Positions 41,278 to 50,369 of a DNA stretch of 64,000 nucleotides are shown here, one piece after another. How positions within the stretch are numbered: position 1 is the stretch's first letter; every line of letters starts with the position of its first letter. Both the position numbers and the translations under genes were made by a program. Under the pieces are notes generated by a model. That model saw only the letters and a list, made by a program, of their open reading frames with translations. It was not told where the DNA came from and did no database searches. The stretch comes from Lachnospiraceae bacterium UBA7050. Lineage in GTDB: Bacteria > Bacillota > Clostridia > Lachnospirales > Lachnospiraceae. The stretch is taken from positions 89,905 through 153,904 of the forward strand of contig DLAJ01000022.1 of NCBI GenBank assembly GCA_002493905.1, given 5' to 3'.

Positions 41278-42627
41278 ATGAAAAAAGCGGGAAAACGATT
41301 ATTAACGGGAATGATGTGCGTGCTGTTCTTTGTGGGAAGCATAGGCGCGGAAGCGTCGGGGCGCGCGACAAAGAAAGTTCTGGATGCGCGGAATGGTGTT
41401 GTCAGAGTCATGTATGAGGACAAGGAATACTTTTACATGGGCTCGGCATTTGGAATTGGTACTGCGGGGGAAGAGACGGATTTATTTGTGACATGCTATC
41501 ATGTTGTCAATCCAAATGATGATGAAGACGAAACCTATGAATCGGTTTTTATCGCGACGGGTGATACGCTGGATGAGGATAATTATGACGTGGAGGTGCT
41601 CTATGCCGATTCCATGACGGATATCGCAATCCTCCGGACGGAGAGAAAGGTGGAGGGCAGAGTTGCCCTGCCGATGATCGCGAGTGAGAATATTGAAGTG
41701 ACGACGCAGGTATATACAATCGGTTATCCGGGTATCGGAGACGAGTTTTCCGATAAGACCTATTATGATGGGGATTTTTCATCGCTGGTGGATGATCAGA
41801 TGATCACATCCGGAATCATTACAAAGAGCAGTGTGATTTCTGACGGGGTGGATTATTTTTTGATCGATGCGGATATCAATCACGGGAATTCAGGCGGACC
41901 GACCGTGACGGTGCAGGGATATGTCATCGGTATTAACGAGGCGATCGCGGCGGATTCGGACGGCGGCAATTATATTGGGTTTGTGACGCATGTGGATTAT
42001 GTTATGCAGGCGCTTGATAATCTGCACATTTCTTATGACAAGATCAGTGCGGAGCAGTATGAGTATGATCTCGAGGACCAGCCGGTCGTGCCTGTAGTGA
42101 CGGAGGACGACGGGGAAAATGAAGAGAAAAGCGGACCGGATCTGCTTGTGATTCTTCTGGCGGCAGCGGTTGCAGTTGTATTTGTGCTTGTTCTGGTATT
42201 CCTGATCTATATGATACGGCGTGATAAAAAACGCGAGGCACAGATCGCGAGGGAGCGGGAACAGTATATGGCGCACAGACAGGTCGTGGCATATCAGAAT
42301 GCGATGGCAGTGCGTGGAGCACCGAAGATCATCGGTACGCAGGGGATTTTTGCGAACAACAGCTTTACTGTCACCGGATATATGGTGATGGGGCGCAGCA
42401 GGGCAAAATGTCATCTGCTTTTTCCGGAGAATACGCCCGGCGTGAGCAAGGTGCACTGTGAACTGCGGATCGTGAACGGCGGTCTTTATCTGACGGACAG
42501 GGGGTCCAGTTACGGAACGTTTCTCGGAAACGGGGCGCGCTTAACGCCGAATCAGCCGTATCTCTTACATGACGGCGAGATTTTTTATCTGGCGGCGCCG
42601 CAGCACAGTTTTTTGGTGAGAATCTGA
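41278..42627 (+). CDS. Secreted trypsin-like protease domain fused to a cytoplasmic FHA domain
   Basis: 449 residues. Signal/anchor 1-24 (KRLLTGMMCVLFFVGSIGAEA). An HtrA-like serine protease domain follows, with the triad His near 75 (VTCYHVVNP), Asp near 115 (SMTDIAIL) and Ser near 204 (HGNSGGPT). After an acidic linker a single TM (about 288-312, LLVILLAAAVAVVFVLVLVF) leads to a basic stretch. A C-terminal FHA domain then has MGRS, SKVHCEL and GSSYGTFLGNG. FHA binds phosphothreonine, so the protein could couple Ser/Thr kinase state to an outside protease or the reverse. Start ATG 41278 has AGGGGAACGGAC; the frame runs further up without a signal. Confidence 0.88.
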   Translation: MKKAGKRLLTGMMCVLFFVGSIGAEASGRATKKVLDARNGVVRVMYEDKEYFYMGSAFGIGTAGEETDLFVTCYHVVNPNDDEDETYESVFIATGDTLDEDNYDVEVLYADSMTDIAILRTERKVEGRVALPMIASENIEVTTQVYTIGYPGIGDEFSDKTYYDGDFSSLVDDQMITSGIITKSSVISDGVDYFLIDADINHGNSGGPTVTVQGYVIGINEAIAADSDGGNYIGFVTHVDYVMQALDNLHISYDKISAEQYEYDLEDQPVVPVVTEDDGENEEKSGPDLLVILLAAAVAVVFVLVLVFLIYMIRRDKKREAQIAREREQYMAHRQVVAYQNAMAVRGAPKIIGTQGIFANNSFTVTGYMVMGRSRAKCHLLFPENTPGVSKVHCELRIVNGGLYLTDRGSSYGTFLGNGARLTPNQPYLLHDGEIFYLAAPQHSFLVRI

Positions 42628-42706
42628 TCGGGTGGCGGGATTTTATAAAATCCTGCAGAATGATTTTTGGGAGATGACGATACAGTAAAAGGAGGATATG
42701 TCCGAC

Positions 42707-44560
42707 ATGAATAAGCTGTTGGTATATCTGAAAGACTATAAAAAGGAAACGGTTCTCGCGCCGCTGTTTAAGATGCTGGAGGCGACGTTTGAACTGTTCG
42801 TGCCGCTGGTGATGGCGGACATTATTGATATTGGTATCGCGCGCGGAGACAGGCATTATATTTATATGCGCTGTCTTTTGCTTGTTGCGCTCGGCATTAT
42901 TGGTCTCACCTGTTCTCTGACGGCGCAGTATTTTGCGGCGAAAGCGGCGGTCGGTTTTGCTGCCGGTATGAAAAGCGGTCTGTACCGGCATATCCAGAGT
43001 TTGTCGTTTACCGAGTTAGATACGCTTGGTGCGTCCACAATGATCACGCGTATGACTTCCGACGCCAATCAGGTGCAGAACGGAGTCAATATGGTACTGC
43101 GCCTGTTTCTGCGCTCTCCGTTTATTGTGTTTGGCGCAATGGTGATGGCGTTTACGATCGACGTGAAAGCGGCGCTTATTTTTGTTGTGACGATTCCACT
43201 TTTGAGTCTCGTCGTGTTCGGCGTCATGGCGGTCAGTATTCCGCTCTACCGCAAAGTGCAGGCGGGCTTAGACCGTGTGCTCGGCATCACGAGGGAGAAC
43301 CTGACGGGTGCGCGCGTGATCCGCGCATTTCATAAAGAGGAATCGGAGACGGCACGGTTTGATGAGAGCAACAATCATCTGACTGCAATGCAGAATTATG
43401 TCGGACGGATTTCGGCACTGATGAATCCGGTTACCTATGTCATCATCAATCTTGCGACGGTCGTGCTGATCTATGTCGGCGCCTTGCAGGTCGATGCCGG
43501 GAATCTGACGCAGGGAAATGTCGTGGCGCTGGTTAATTATATGTCGCAGATTCTGGTGGAGCTGATTAAACTCGCAAATCTGATTATTACGGTGACGAAG
43601 GCGGCGGCATGTGCAAACCGGATTCAGAGCGTGTTCGATATGCGGCCGTCGATGGATAAGGGTGTGCGCGAGGATGCGGCAGAGCCGGAGGGACAGGCTG
43701 GCGTGAAAGCGGCGTCGGATGCAGGAATGCCGGGCGCAGATGCTGGCAGGACAGGAGCGGCAGAGCAAATGGACGGTGACGGTATGACGGATGGGATGTG
43801 TACGGCAGATGAAGCCGTGCGGTTTTCCCATGTCAGCATGCATTATCATAATGCCGGAGAGGCGGCGCTTGAGGATATTGATTTTGCGGCGAAGCGGGGA
43901 CAGACGATCGGCATTATCGGCGGTACGGGCTCCGGAAAATCCTCTGTTGTAAATATGATTCCGCGCTTCTATGATGCGAGCGCAGGAGGCGTCTTTGTGG
44001 ACGGAAGGGATGTGCGGGAGTATCCCGTGCAGGAACTTCGTGAAAAAATCGGCGTTGTACTTCAAAAGGCAGTTTTGTTTCAGGGAACGATCCGTGATAA
44101 TCTGAAATGGGGAAAAGAGGATGCGTCAGATGAGGAATTGTGGGAAGCGCTGACGCTCTCGCAGGCAGCGGATTTTGTAAAGGAAAAGGACGGACAGCTT
44201 GACGCGAGGATCGAGCAGGGCGGAAAGAATTTGTCCGGCGGACAGCGACAGAGGCTGACAATTGCCCGCGCACTTGTGAAGAAGCCGGAGATTCTGATCT
44301 TGGACGACAGCGCATCTGCCTTGGACTATGCGACGGATGCGAAGCTGCGTAGCGCAATTAAAGGAATGGATGGAAATGCGACGGTGTTCATTGTCTCCCA
44401 GAGAACGGCGTCGATCATGCATGCGGACCAGATTCTGGTGCTGGACGACGGCAGGCTTGCAGGCATGGGTACCCATGAAGAGCTTCTTGCGCAGTGTGAA
44501 GTGTATCGGGAAATTTATGAGTCCCAGTTTAAGAAGGAAGAGGCCATATCCGGCGCATGA
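42707..44560 (+). CDS. ABC exporter half with degenerate catalytic site
   Basis: About 617 residues: six-helix TMD then NBD. Walker A GGTGSGKSS near 406 and signature LSGGQRQR near 510 are canonical, but Walker B reads LILDDSAS, Asp in place of the catalytic Glu. This marks the degenerate half of a heterodimeric exporter (TM287/288 or BmrCD type). An Ala/Gly/Met-rich linker of about 45 residues separates TMD and NBD. AAAGGAGG lies two bases before ATG 42698 and eleven before ATG 42707, so the start is uncertain. Its partner is the gene at 44990; a small unknown gene lies between. Multidrug or peptide efflux is likely. Confidence 0.93.
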   Translation: MNKLLVYLKDYKKETVLAPLFKMLEATFELFVPLVMADIIDIGIARGDRHYIYMRCLLLVALGIIGLTCSLTAQYFAAKAAVGFAAGMKSGLYRHIQSLSFTELDTLGASTMITRMTSDANQVQNGVNMVLRLFLRSPFIVFGAMVMAFTIDVKAALIFVVTIPLLSLVVFGVMAVSIPLYRKVQAGLDRVLGITRENLTGARVIRAFHKEESETARFDESNNHLTAMQNYVGRISALMNPVTYVIINLATVVLIYVGALQVDAGNLTQGNVVALVNYMSQILVELIKLANLIITVTKAAACANRIQSVFDMRPSMDKGVREDAAEPEGQAGVKAASDAGMPGADAGRTGAAEQMDGDGMTDGMCTADEAVRFSHVSMHYHNAGEAALEDIDFAAKRGQTIGIIGGTGSGKSSVVNMIPRFYDASAGGVFVDGRDVREYPVQELREKIGVVLQKAVLFQGTIRDNLKWGKEDASDEELWEALTLSQAADFVKEKDGQLDARIEQGGKNLSGGQRQRLTIARALVKKPEILILDDSASALDYATDAKLRSAIKGMDGNATVFIVSQRTASIMHADQILVLDDGRLAGMGTHEELLAQCEVYREIYESQFKKEEAISGA

Positions 44561-44629
44561 AAGTGCGGCGGAATTGATTGTTTTTTCTTTTTCAGAAAAG
44601 TGTTCTTTAGGGAATGATGGAGGAAAAAT

Positions 44630-44953
44630 ATGAAACTGGTAATCGAGGCGGAGGGCGTCTGGTATCATGGTTCTAATGTGCTTTTTTCAGAGTTAAGAAC
44701 CAACAGTACCATTACGCAGTGGAAAGAACTTGCAGAGGCGTTTTCACACAAGCCAAGTGCGCTGGGATATGATGAGCATGGAGTAATCACCCATAATGGC
44801 GTGGAAAAAGGGTATTTGTATATCATTGACGAACCTGTTGACATTCAGAATGACATCTATCAGCATCCGGGAACAACAATGGATGAAAACGCCGAATTTT
44901 TAACTAAACGTCCCTTAAAGGTAAAAATGGTTTCTGAATTGAATGTTAAATGA
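44630..44953 (+). CDS. Small protein encoded between the two ABC halves
   Basis: 107 residues, GGAGG six bases before ATG. It begins MKLVIEAEGVWYHGS; the YHGS motif, LRTNSTITQW and PGTTMDENAEFLTKRPL are reminiscent of ADP-ribosyl-transferase-like or RNA phosphotransferase-like small folds, but I cannot assign a catalytic set. It is inserted in the exporter operon and is AT-richer than its neighbours. The function is unknown. Confidence 0.75.
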   Translation: MKLVIEAEGVWYHGSNVLFSELRTNSTITQWKELAEAFSHKPSALGYDEHGVITHNGVEKGYLYIIDEPVDIQNDIYQHPGTTMDENAEFLTKRPLKVKMVSELNVK

Positions 44954-44989
44954 AATGCTTACAGGTTTGCGGAAGGAGTAAAGACTGAT

Positions 44990-46753
44990 ATGGCAAAACA
45001 GACGCATGCGGGGCAGGCGGCGATCATGAAGCGGGTACTGCATTATATCAAACGGAGCTGGCCCATTCTTTTTTTATCCATTGTATTTGCTGCCGTTACC
45101 GTTGTTTTAACATTGTATGTGCCGATTCTGACGGGAAATGCGATCGACAGGATTATTGATAAAGGATTGGTTGATTTTGACGGATTGATGCGGATTTTGG
45201 TGACAATTGTGATCTGCGTACTCGTTACGGCGCTCGTGCAATGGCTCATGAATGTATGCAATAACCGGATCACTTATCAGGTGGTGCGTGATATACGAAG
45301 CGAGGCGATCCGCAAAATTGAGGTGCTGCCGCTCAAATACATTGACGGGCATTCCTACGGTGATGTCGTGAGCCGCGTGATCGCAGATGTGGACCAGTTT
45401 TCGGACGGGCTTTTAATGGGATTTACGCAGTTGTTTACCGGTGTTCTGACGATTGTGGGAACGCTGTTGTTTATGCTGTCGATCAACTGGAAAATTGCGC
45501 TTGTCGTTGTCTGCATTACGCCGGTTTCCCTGTTTGTGGCAAGCTTTATCGCAAAAAAAACCTATTCCATGTTCCGGCTTCAGTCTGAGACGCGCGGCGA
45601 GCAGACTGCGCTGATTGACGAAATGATCGGGAATCAGAAGGTTGTGCAGGCGTTCTGCCATGAAGAGGAGTCGATGGAACGCTTTGACGAGATCAACGAG
45701 CGGTTAAAAAAATGTTCGCTTCGGGCAATCTTTTTTTCCTCAACAACGAATCCGTCCACACGTTTTGTCAATTCGCTTGTCTATACTGCAGTGGGTCTGA
45801 CCGGCGCGCTTGCCGTTGTGAAAAATCCGCTTGGCTTCAGCGTCGGCAGGCTGTCGAGCTTTTTGAGCTATGCGAATCAGTATACGAAGCCGTTCAACGA
45901 GATTTCGGGCGTCATCACGGAGCTGCAGAACGCGATCGCCTGTGCCGGACGTATTTTTGAGCTGATCGACGAGGAGCCGCAGACACCGGAGCCTCAGGAC
46001 GCGGTCACGTTACAAGAGCCGGACGGGACGGTGGAACTTAATCATGTCTGCTTTTCTTATACGCCCTTAAAAAAGCTGATCGAGGATTTTAATCTGCATG
46101 TGAAAAAGGGACAGCGCGTCGCGATTGTCGGTCCTACCGGATGCGGCAAGACGACGATCATCAATCTGCTCATGCGTTTTTATGACGTGAACAGTGGAAA
46201 AATCCTTGTTTCAGGTACCGATATCCGCGAGATCACGCGCGGCAGCCTGCGCACGTCGTATGGAATGGTCTTACAGGAAACATGGCTGAAAACGGGGACC
46301 ATCCGCGAAAATATTGCGATGGGAAAACCGGAGGCGACGACGGAGGAAATCATAGAGGCGGCGAAGCTGTCGCATGCGCATGGTTTTATTAAGCGTCTGC
46401 CGAACGGATATGATACGGTCATCACGGAGGACGGGGGAAATCTTTCGCAGGGTCAGAAGCAGCTTCTGTGTATTGCGCGCGTCATGCTCTGCCTGCCGCC
46501 GATGCTGATTTTGGATGAGGCGACTTCCTCCATTGATACGCGAACGGAGATCAAAATTCAAAATGCGTTTGCCACGATGATGAAAGGACGCACAAGCTTT
46601 ATCGTCGCGCACCGTCTTTCGACGATCCGGGAGGCGGATGTCATTTTAGTTATGCGGGACGGCTCGATCATTGAGCAGGGCAATCATGAGGAGCTCTTAA
46701 AGCAGGGCGGCTTTTATGCGGAGCTGTATAACAGCCAGTTTGCGGCGTCGTAA
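44990..46753 (+). CDS. ABC exporter half with canonical catalytic site
   Basis: 587 residues with six hydrophobic helices to about 330 and an NBD. Walker A GPTGCGKTT near 382, Q-loop LQETWL, signature variant LSQGQKQL near 485, Walker B LILDEATSSID near 506 with the catalytic Glu, and switch His in VAHRLSTI. It complements the degenerate half encoded upstream, so together they should form one asymmetric exporter. AAGGAG is eleven bases upstream of ATG. Confidence 0.94.
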   Translation: MAKQTHAGQAAIMKRVLHYIKRSWPILFLSIVFAAVTVVLTLYVPILTGNAIDRIIDKGLVDFDGLMRILVTIVICVLVTALVQWLMNVCNNRITYQVVRDIRSEAIRKIEVLPLKYIDGHSYGDVVSRVIADVDQFSDGLLMGFTQLFTGVLTIVGTLLFMLSINWKIALVVVCITPVSLFVASFIAKKTYSMFRLQSETRGEQTALIDEMIGNQKVVQAFCHEEESMERFDEINERLKKCSLRAIFFSSTTNPSTRFVNSLVYTAVGLTGALAVVKNPLGFSVGRLSSFLSYANQYTKPFNEISGVITELQNAIACAGRIFELIDEEPQTPEPQDAVTLQEPDGTVELNHVCFSYTPLKKLIEDFNLHVKKGQRVAIVGPTGCGKTTIINLLMRFYDVNSGKILVSGTDIREITRGSLRTSYGMVLQETWLKTGTIRENIAMGKPEATTEEIIEAAKLSHAHGFIKRLPNGYDTVITEDGGNLSQGQKQLLCIARVMLCLPPMLILDEATSSIDTRTEIKIQNAFATMMKGRTSFIVAHRLSTIREADVILVMRDGSIIEQGNHEELLKQGGFYAELYNSQFAAS

Positions 46754-46872
46754 GGCGGAAAACAGGGTTGGATAGGAAATGAAAACGGATTTTGGGGAAA
46801 CGTGCAGGATGAGGGAAAGCATGTAAAGATATTGCATGTTATATGCATTGTATGTGTGGGAGGGGATAAAGG

Positions 46873-47454
46873 ATGAAGAAAAAGTTTAAGATCACATTTA
46901 ATGCGCCGGTAACATTAGGGTTTGTGGCAGTCTGCTTTATTGCAACGCTGCTCGGCATCATCACGTCAGGGGGCAGTACGCGGTTATTGTTTATGACGTA
47001 TCATTCGTCGCTTGTCAATCCGCTTACCTATCTGCGGTTTTTTACCCATGTGTTCGGACATGCGGGATGGAGCCATTTTATTGCAAACGCGTCGTATCTG
47101 CTGCTGCTTGGTCCGATGCTGGAGGAAAAACACGGTTCCAAAGAGCTGGTGGAGGTCATTGTAGTAACTGCTTTTATTCCGGCTCTGATCAATTATATTT
47201 TCTTCCCGCATATCGGGCTGTGCGGGGCGAGCGGCGTGGTGTTTGCGTTTATTCTGCTTGCTTCGTTTACCGGATTTGAGGAGGGCGAGATTCCGCTGAC
47301 ATTCATTCTGGTTGCGGCGATTTTTATCGGGCAGCAGGTTTATGAGGGCATTGCTTTTAAGGACAATATTTCCCATATGGGACATATTGTCGGCGGCATT
47401 CTTGGGGCTGTGAGCGGCTATGGACTGAATAAAAAGTCGCGCTCAGGAGTGTAG
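46873..47454 (+). CDS. Rhomboid-family intramembrane serine protease
   Basis: 193 residues with about six hydrophobic helices. The rhomboid pattern is present: HFIANASYLLLLGP, GASGVVF near 119-125 (nucleophile Ser) and SHMGHIVGG near 167-175 (catalytic His). It would cleave transmembrane substrates within the bilayer. The start follows GGGAGGGGATAAAGG. It lies 4 kb from a membrane protease-FHA protein and next to an ABC exporter, but no substrate is evident. Confidence 0.88.
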   Translation: MKKKFKITFNAPVTLGFVAVCFIATLLGIITSGGSTRLLFMTYHSSLVNPLTYLRFFTHVFGHAGWSHFIANASYLLLLGPMLEEKHGSKELVEVIVVTAFIPALINYIFFPHIGLCGASGVVFAFILLASFTGFEEGEIPLTFILVAAIFIGQQVYEGIAFKDNISHMGHIVGGILGAVSGYGLNKKSRSGV

Positions 47455-47487
47455 GAGAAAGGGGTACTTACGCAGGGAGAATAGAAT

Positions 47488-48096
47488 ATGTTGGAAAATG
47501 ACAGCCTGATTTTGAGAGACTTTCAGGCATCGGATATAGAAAAGAGGATTTACTGGGAGCAGGAAGAAACGGAGTGGCAGCTGTGGGATGCGCCTTGGGA
47601 ATATGAGGGGCTCACAGCGGAGGAAAAGAAGGCGGAGCTCGAAGAATATATCCGTACGATGCAGGGATGGGCCAGGCGGTGCGGGAGTCTTTCACCTGAT
47701 GAGGAGAGATTTGCTTATCAGATAATACGAAAAGATAAAAAGGCTTCTTATATCGGCTGGGTCACAGCATATGATATTGATGACGCCTATTGTTATACAG
47801 AAGAGAGCGGACACTGTACGGTCGGGATTGCTATACCGGACAGAATGGAAAGAGGAAAAGGGTACGCATATCAGGCATTGACACTATTTATCGATGATCT
47901 TTTTGCGCATGGTGAAAAAGAAATTTTTACACAGACATGGTCCGGGAATCGAAGAATGATTCACATAGCAGAAAAAATGGGGTTTGAGGAATGCTGCAGA
48001 AAGAAGGATATCCGTGTTGTGCGGGGAGAGCGTTATGATGGATTGACGTTTAAGCTGAACCGTGAGCGGTATGAGGCGTACAAGAGGTTGAAATGA
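47488..48096 (+). CDS. GNAT family acetyltransferase
   Basis: A 202-residue RimJ/RimL-like acetyltransferase: LILRDFQASDIEKRIYW at the start, VGIAIPDRMERGKGYAYQAL (acetyl-CoA loop) near 111-130, NRRMIHIAEKMGFEECCR near 150. The substrate is unknown; protein N-termini or small amines are possible. CAGGGAGAATAGAAT precedes ATG. Confidence 0.88.
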   Translation: MLENDSLILRDFQASDIEKRIYWEQEETEWQLWDAPWEYEGLTAEEKKAELEEYIRTMQGWARRCGSLSPDEERFAYQIIRKDKKASYIGWVTAYDIDDAYCYTEESGHCTVGIAIPDRMERGKGYAYQALTLFIDDLFAHGEKEIFTQTWSGNRRMIHIAEKMGFEECCRKKDIRVVRGERYDGLTFKLNRERYEAYKRLK

Positions 48097-48189
48097 ATAA
48101 ATGATATTTATCATATTCGGATGATATGAAAAATAAAAAGATAAAGACAAGAAATAGTGATATAAAATATAGCAAAAATGTCAATGTTA

Positions 48190-48218
48190 TTGACTACATA
48201 AAGAAAAGATGATAACAT
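48190..48218 (+). promoter_or_regulatory. Promoter for the ATPase/TOPRIM operon
   Basis: TTGACT (48190-48195), a 17-bp spacer and TAACAT (48213-48218). The leader would be very short, with GGAGG almost at the transcript start. Confidence 0.5.
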
Positions 48219-48238
48219 GAGGCATGGAGGTGAAGGGT

Positions 48239-49588
48239 ATGTTCACTTATATCAGGCTAAAAAATTTTATGTCATTCAGGGAAGTCGTTTTTGATTTAAG
48301 GAACGGGTATAAAGGGGCTAAAAATTTTGTCGCGGTTTATGGGGAGAATGGAAGCGGGAAATCCAATTTTGTATACAGTATTCATTTGCTGAGAAAAAGC
48401 ATGGATTCTTTTAGGCTGTTTGCAAATATGGAAGGAATAAAAGAGCTGGTAAAAGAAAAAGAGCTGCCTCACCGGGTGTTGGAACGAATCATGAGGGATG
48501 CCGACATATTAAGCATCGCTGAGGGATGCCGGATGGCTGAATGTGATGAAGAAACAAGTATCGAATACGGATTTCAGACCGGTGGACATGAAGGGTACTA
48601 TATTATAAGTTTTGCGGAAAGATTTGCTTATGAGAAGTTATATTATTTTACAGGAAAGCAGAGAGGGACGTTATTTGAAATCAAGATAACGGACGGAAAA
48701 ATCATGCCTGCTTTTTCGAGTAAGTTATTTGCAGATTCCAAAGTAGAAGAAGAGATTCGGGATGAAATTGATAAGTTTTGGGGAAAACATACGTTTTTAA
48801 GTATTTTGAATAAGGAGAGAAGCGAAAAAAATGAAGAATATATAAAGGCGAAGTATCTTTCCTATGCTTTTGATATTTTGGATATGTTAGAGCGGACAAC
48901 GGTTTACTGTAAAAAATCATCCTCATTTGAAAGTTGGGTTGAGGCAGATAAGCCGGATAATATATTAGACCGTCTGGACATGGGAAAAACGCAGGCAGTA
49001 AATGAGCATGTGCTGAACCGCACAGAGAGTATATTAAAAGATTTTTTCACACAGGCATATGCAGATATCAAGGATGTTTTTTACGAAAGGGAATATCAAG
49101 GGAAAGACGTTATCTATAAGCTCTATTTGAAAAAAATGATCGGCGGGAAGATTCGTACGATCGGCTTTGAGGATGAATCGGCAGGAACCCAGCATGTGCT
49201 TGAGATTGTCCGGTCGCTATTAGGCGCTTTCTGCGGCGTGACTGTTGTTTATGATGAAATTGATAATGGTATTCATGATCTGCTTCTGAAAAATATCATG
49301 GAGTCGATGAAAGATGACATAACCGGGCAGTTAATCATTACTACGCATAATACGTACCTGTTAGAAAGTATGGATATTAAGTCGGTTTATCTTATTACGG
49401 TAGATTATCAGGGTGATAAAGAAGTTAAGTGCCTAGATCAATATCCAAGGATACAGGGAACAAATAATCCAAGGGTGATGTACCTAAAAGGATTATTTGG
49501 GGGTGTGCCGTCTGCTGAGCCGTTGGACTATGATATGATAGTAAACGAGTTACAAAGTGATGGTCTCGATAAAGAGGGAGGCGATTAA
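48239..49588 (+). CDS. AAA_15/OLD-like ATPase of a putative two-gene defence system
   Basis: 449 residues; ATG 48239 has GGAGG eight bases upstream. It starts FTYIRLKNFMSFREVVFDL, the usual opening of RecF/OLD/AAA_15 ATPases. Walker A is GENGSGKSN (about 35-43). A signature-like ESAGTQHVLEIVRSL near 322 is followed by Walker B VVYDEIDNGIH near 337-347 and the ITTHNTYLLE switch motif near 371. The middle (about 90-280) is a helical insert. It overlaps by one base (TAATG) with a TOPRIM-like gene. This resembles PARIS, AbiL and RloA/B-type phage-defence ATPases; which one, if any, is unresolved. It is strongly AT-rich with its own terminator, a sign of acquisition. Confidence 0.85.
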   Translation: MFTYIRLKNFMSFREVVFDLRNGYKGAKNFVAVYGENGSGKSNFVYSIHLLRKSMDSFRLFANMEGIKELVKEKELPHRVLERIMRDADILSIAEGCRMAECDEETSIEYGFQTGGHEGYYIISFAERFAYEKLYYFTGKQRGTLFEIKITDGKIMPAFSSKLFADSKVEEEIRDEIDKFWGKHTFLSILNKERSEKNEEYIKAKYLSYAFDILDMLERTTVYCKKSSSFESWVEADKPDNILDRLDMGKTQAVNEHVLNRTESILKDFFTQAYADIKDVFYEREYQGKDVIYKLYLKKMIGGKIRTIGFEDESAGTQHVLEIVRSLLGAFCGVTVVYDEIDNGIHDLLLKNIMESMKDDITGQLIITTHNTYLLESMDIKSVYLITVDYQGDKEVKCLDQYPRIQGTNNPRVMYLKGLFGGVPSAEPLDYDMIVNELQSDGLDKEGGD

Positions 49589-50211
49589 TGATGCCTTCTG
49601 CTACACTAAAATATACAAGATGCGCGGTAATTGTTCATGGCAAATCAGAAATTCATTTGGTGAAATATATTTATACGAACCTTCATCTTCCTGTAAAAAT
49701 CATATCCAGAGGCGGCGGCAGAGAAAGTATTCAAATAAATGGCTTAAGAGATTTTTTGAATAAGAGAAACTTTACGGCGTTGAGTACGTTTGCAAACGAA
49801 TATACCATAGAATATGATAAAAAGGCTAAAAAATTAAAAAACTTCAGGCTTTTTATTATTATGGATACTGACGACTGCAGTGAAACCGTTAAGAAGGAGT
49901 ACATATCCGGCGGGATGTTTAGAGGACATGTGCTGCAGGAATATATCATACCAATATACAATATTCGAAATCTGGAAGATGTCATGATGAAAGCGGATAT
50001 TATGACAAAACGTGTCAAGGATTCGCAAAAAGGAAGTTTTTACAGCAGAGTATTTCCAATCAATACAGAACCTCGTAGTATCGATACGATACAACAGATA
50101 AAGGCGCTTGCATCAAAACTTAAAAATGTGAAACAGACGAACTTATTGGAATTTATTGAATATTGTTTTGCGCAGATACCGAATGAGAATTTATGGGACG
50201 AAGAAAAGTAA
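49588..50211 (+). CDS. TOPRIM/RloB-like partner of the AAA ATPase
   Basis: 207 residues; ATG 49588 overlaps the ATPase stop, a second ATG follows. The N-terminal strand ends in VIVHGKSEIHLVKY (about 14-27), with Glu at the place of the TOPRIM acidic residue. LFIIMDTDDC (about 87-96) gives the DxD metal-binding pair. This is the core of TOPRIM nucleases as in OLD, RloB and AriB effectors. It would be the effector (nuclease or tRNA-cleaving enzyme) released or controlled by the ATPase upon infection. The C-terminal helical region ends in LWDEEK. The defence role is inferred from architecture. Confidence 0.78.
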   Translation: MMPSATLKYTRCAVIVHGKSEIHLVKYIYTNLHLPVKIISRGGGRESIQINGLRDFLNKRNFTALSTFANEYTIEYDKKAKKLKNFRLFIIMDTDDCSETVKKEYISGGMFRGHVLQEYIIPIYNIRNLEDVMMKADIMTKRVKDSQKGSFYSRVFPINTEPRSIDTIQQIKALASKLKNVKQTNLLEFIEYCFAQIPNENLWDEEK

Positions 50212-50244
50212 CAATGAAATGGAAACGGCAAGTTTCATGAAAGA

Positions 50245-50285
50245 AAAGAACCGGACCATCCGCCAGATGGTTCGGTTCTTTGATT
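50245..50285 (+). terminator. Terminator of the ATPase/TOPRIM operon
   Basis: A 16-bp stem AAAGAACCGGACCATC / GATGGTTCGGTTCTTT with one G-U and loop CGCCA. Confidence 0.8.
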
Positions 50286-50312
50286 TAACTGATAGGAATT
50301 TCCTCAATCCCA

Positions 50313-50369
50313 GAAGAAATGCCAAAGGCATTTCTTCGAAAGACTTACGCGCAAGCGGAAGTCTTTTTT
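50313..50369. terminator. Double hairpin at the 3' end of the GH53 gene
   Basis: GAAGAAATGCC / GGCATTTCTTC (50313-50337) is directly followed by AAAGACTTACGC / GCGGAAGTCTTT (50339-50366) and a T-run. The two cores are the same as those of hairpins near 32043 and 28601. It separates the converging defence and galactan operons. Confidence 0.7.
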
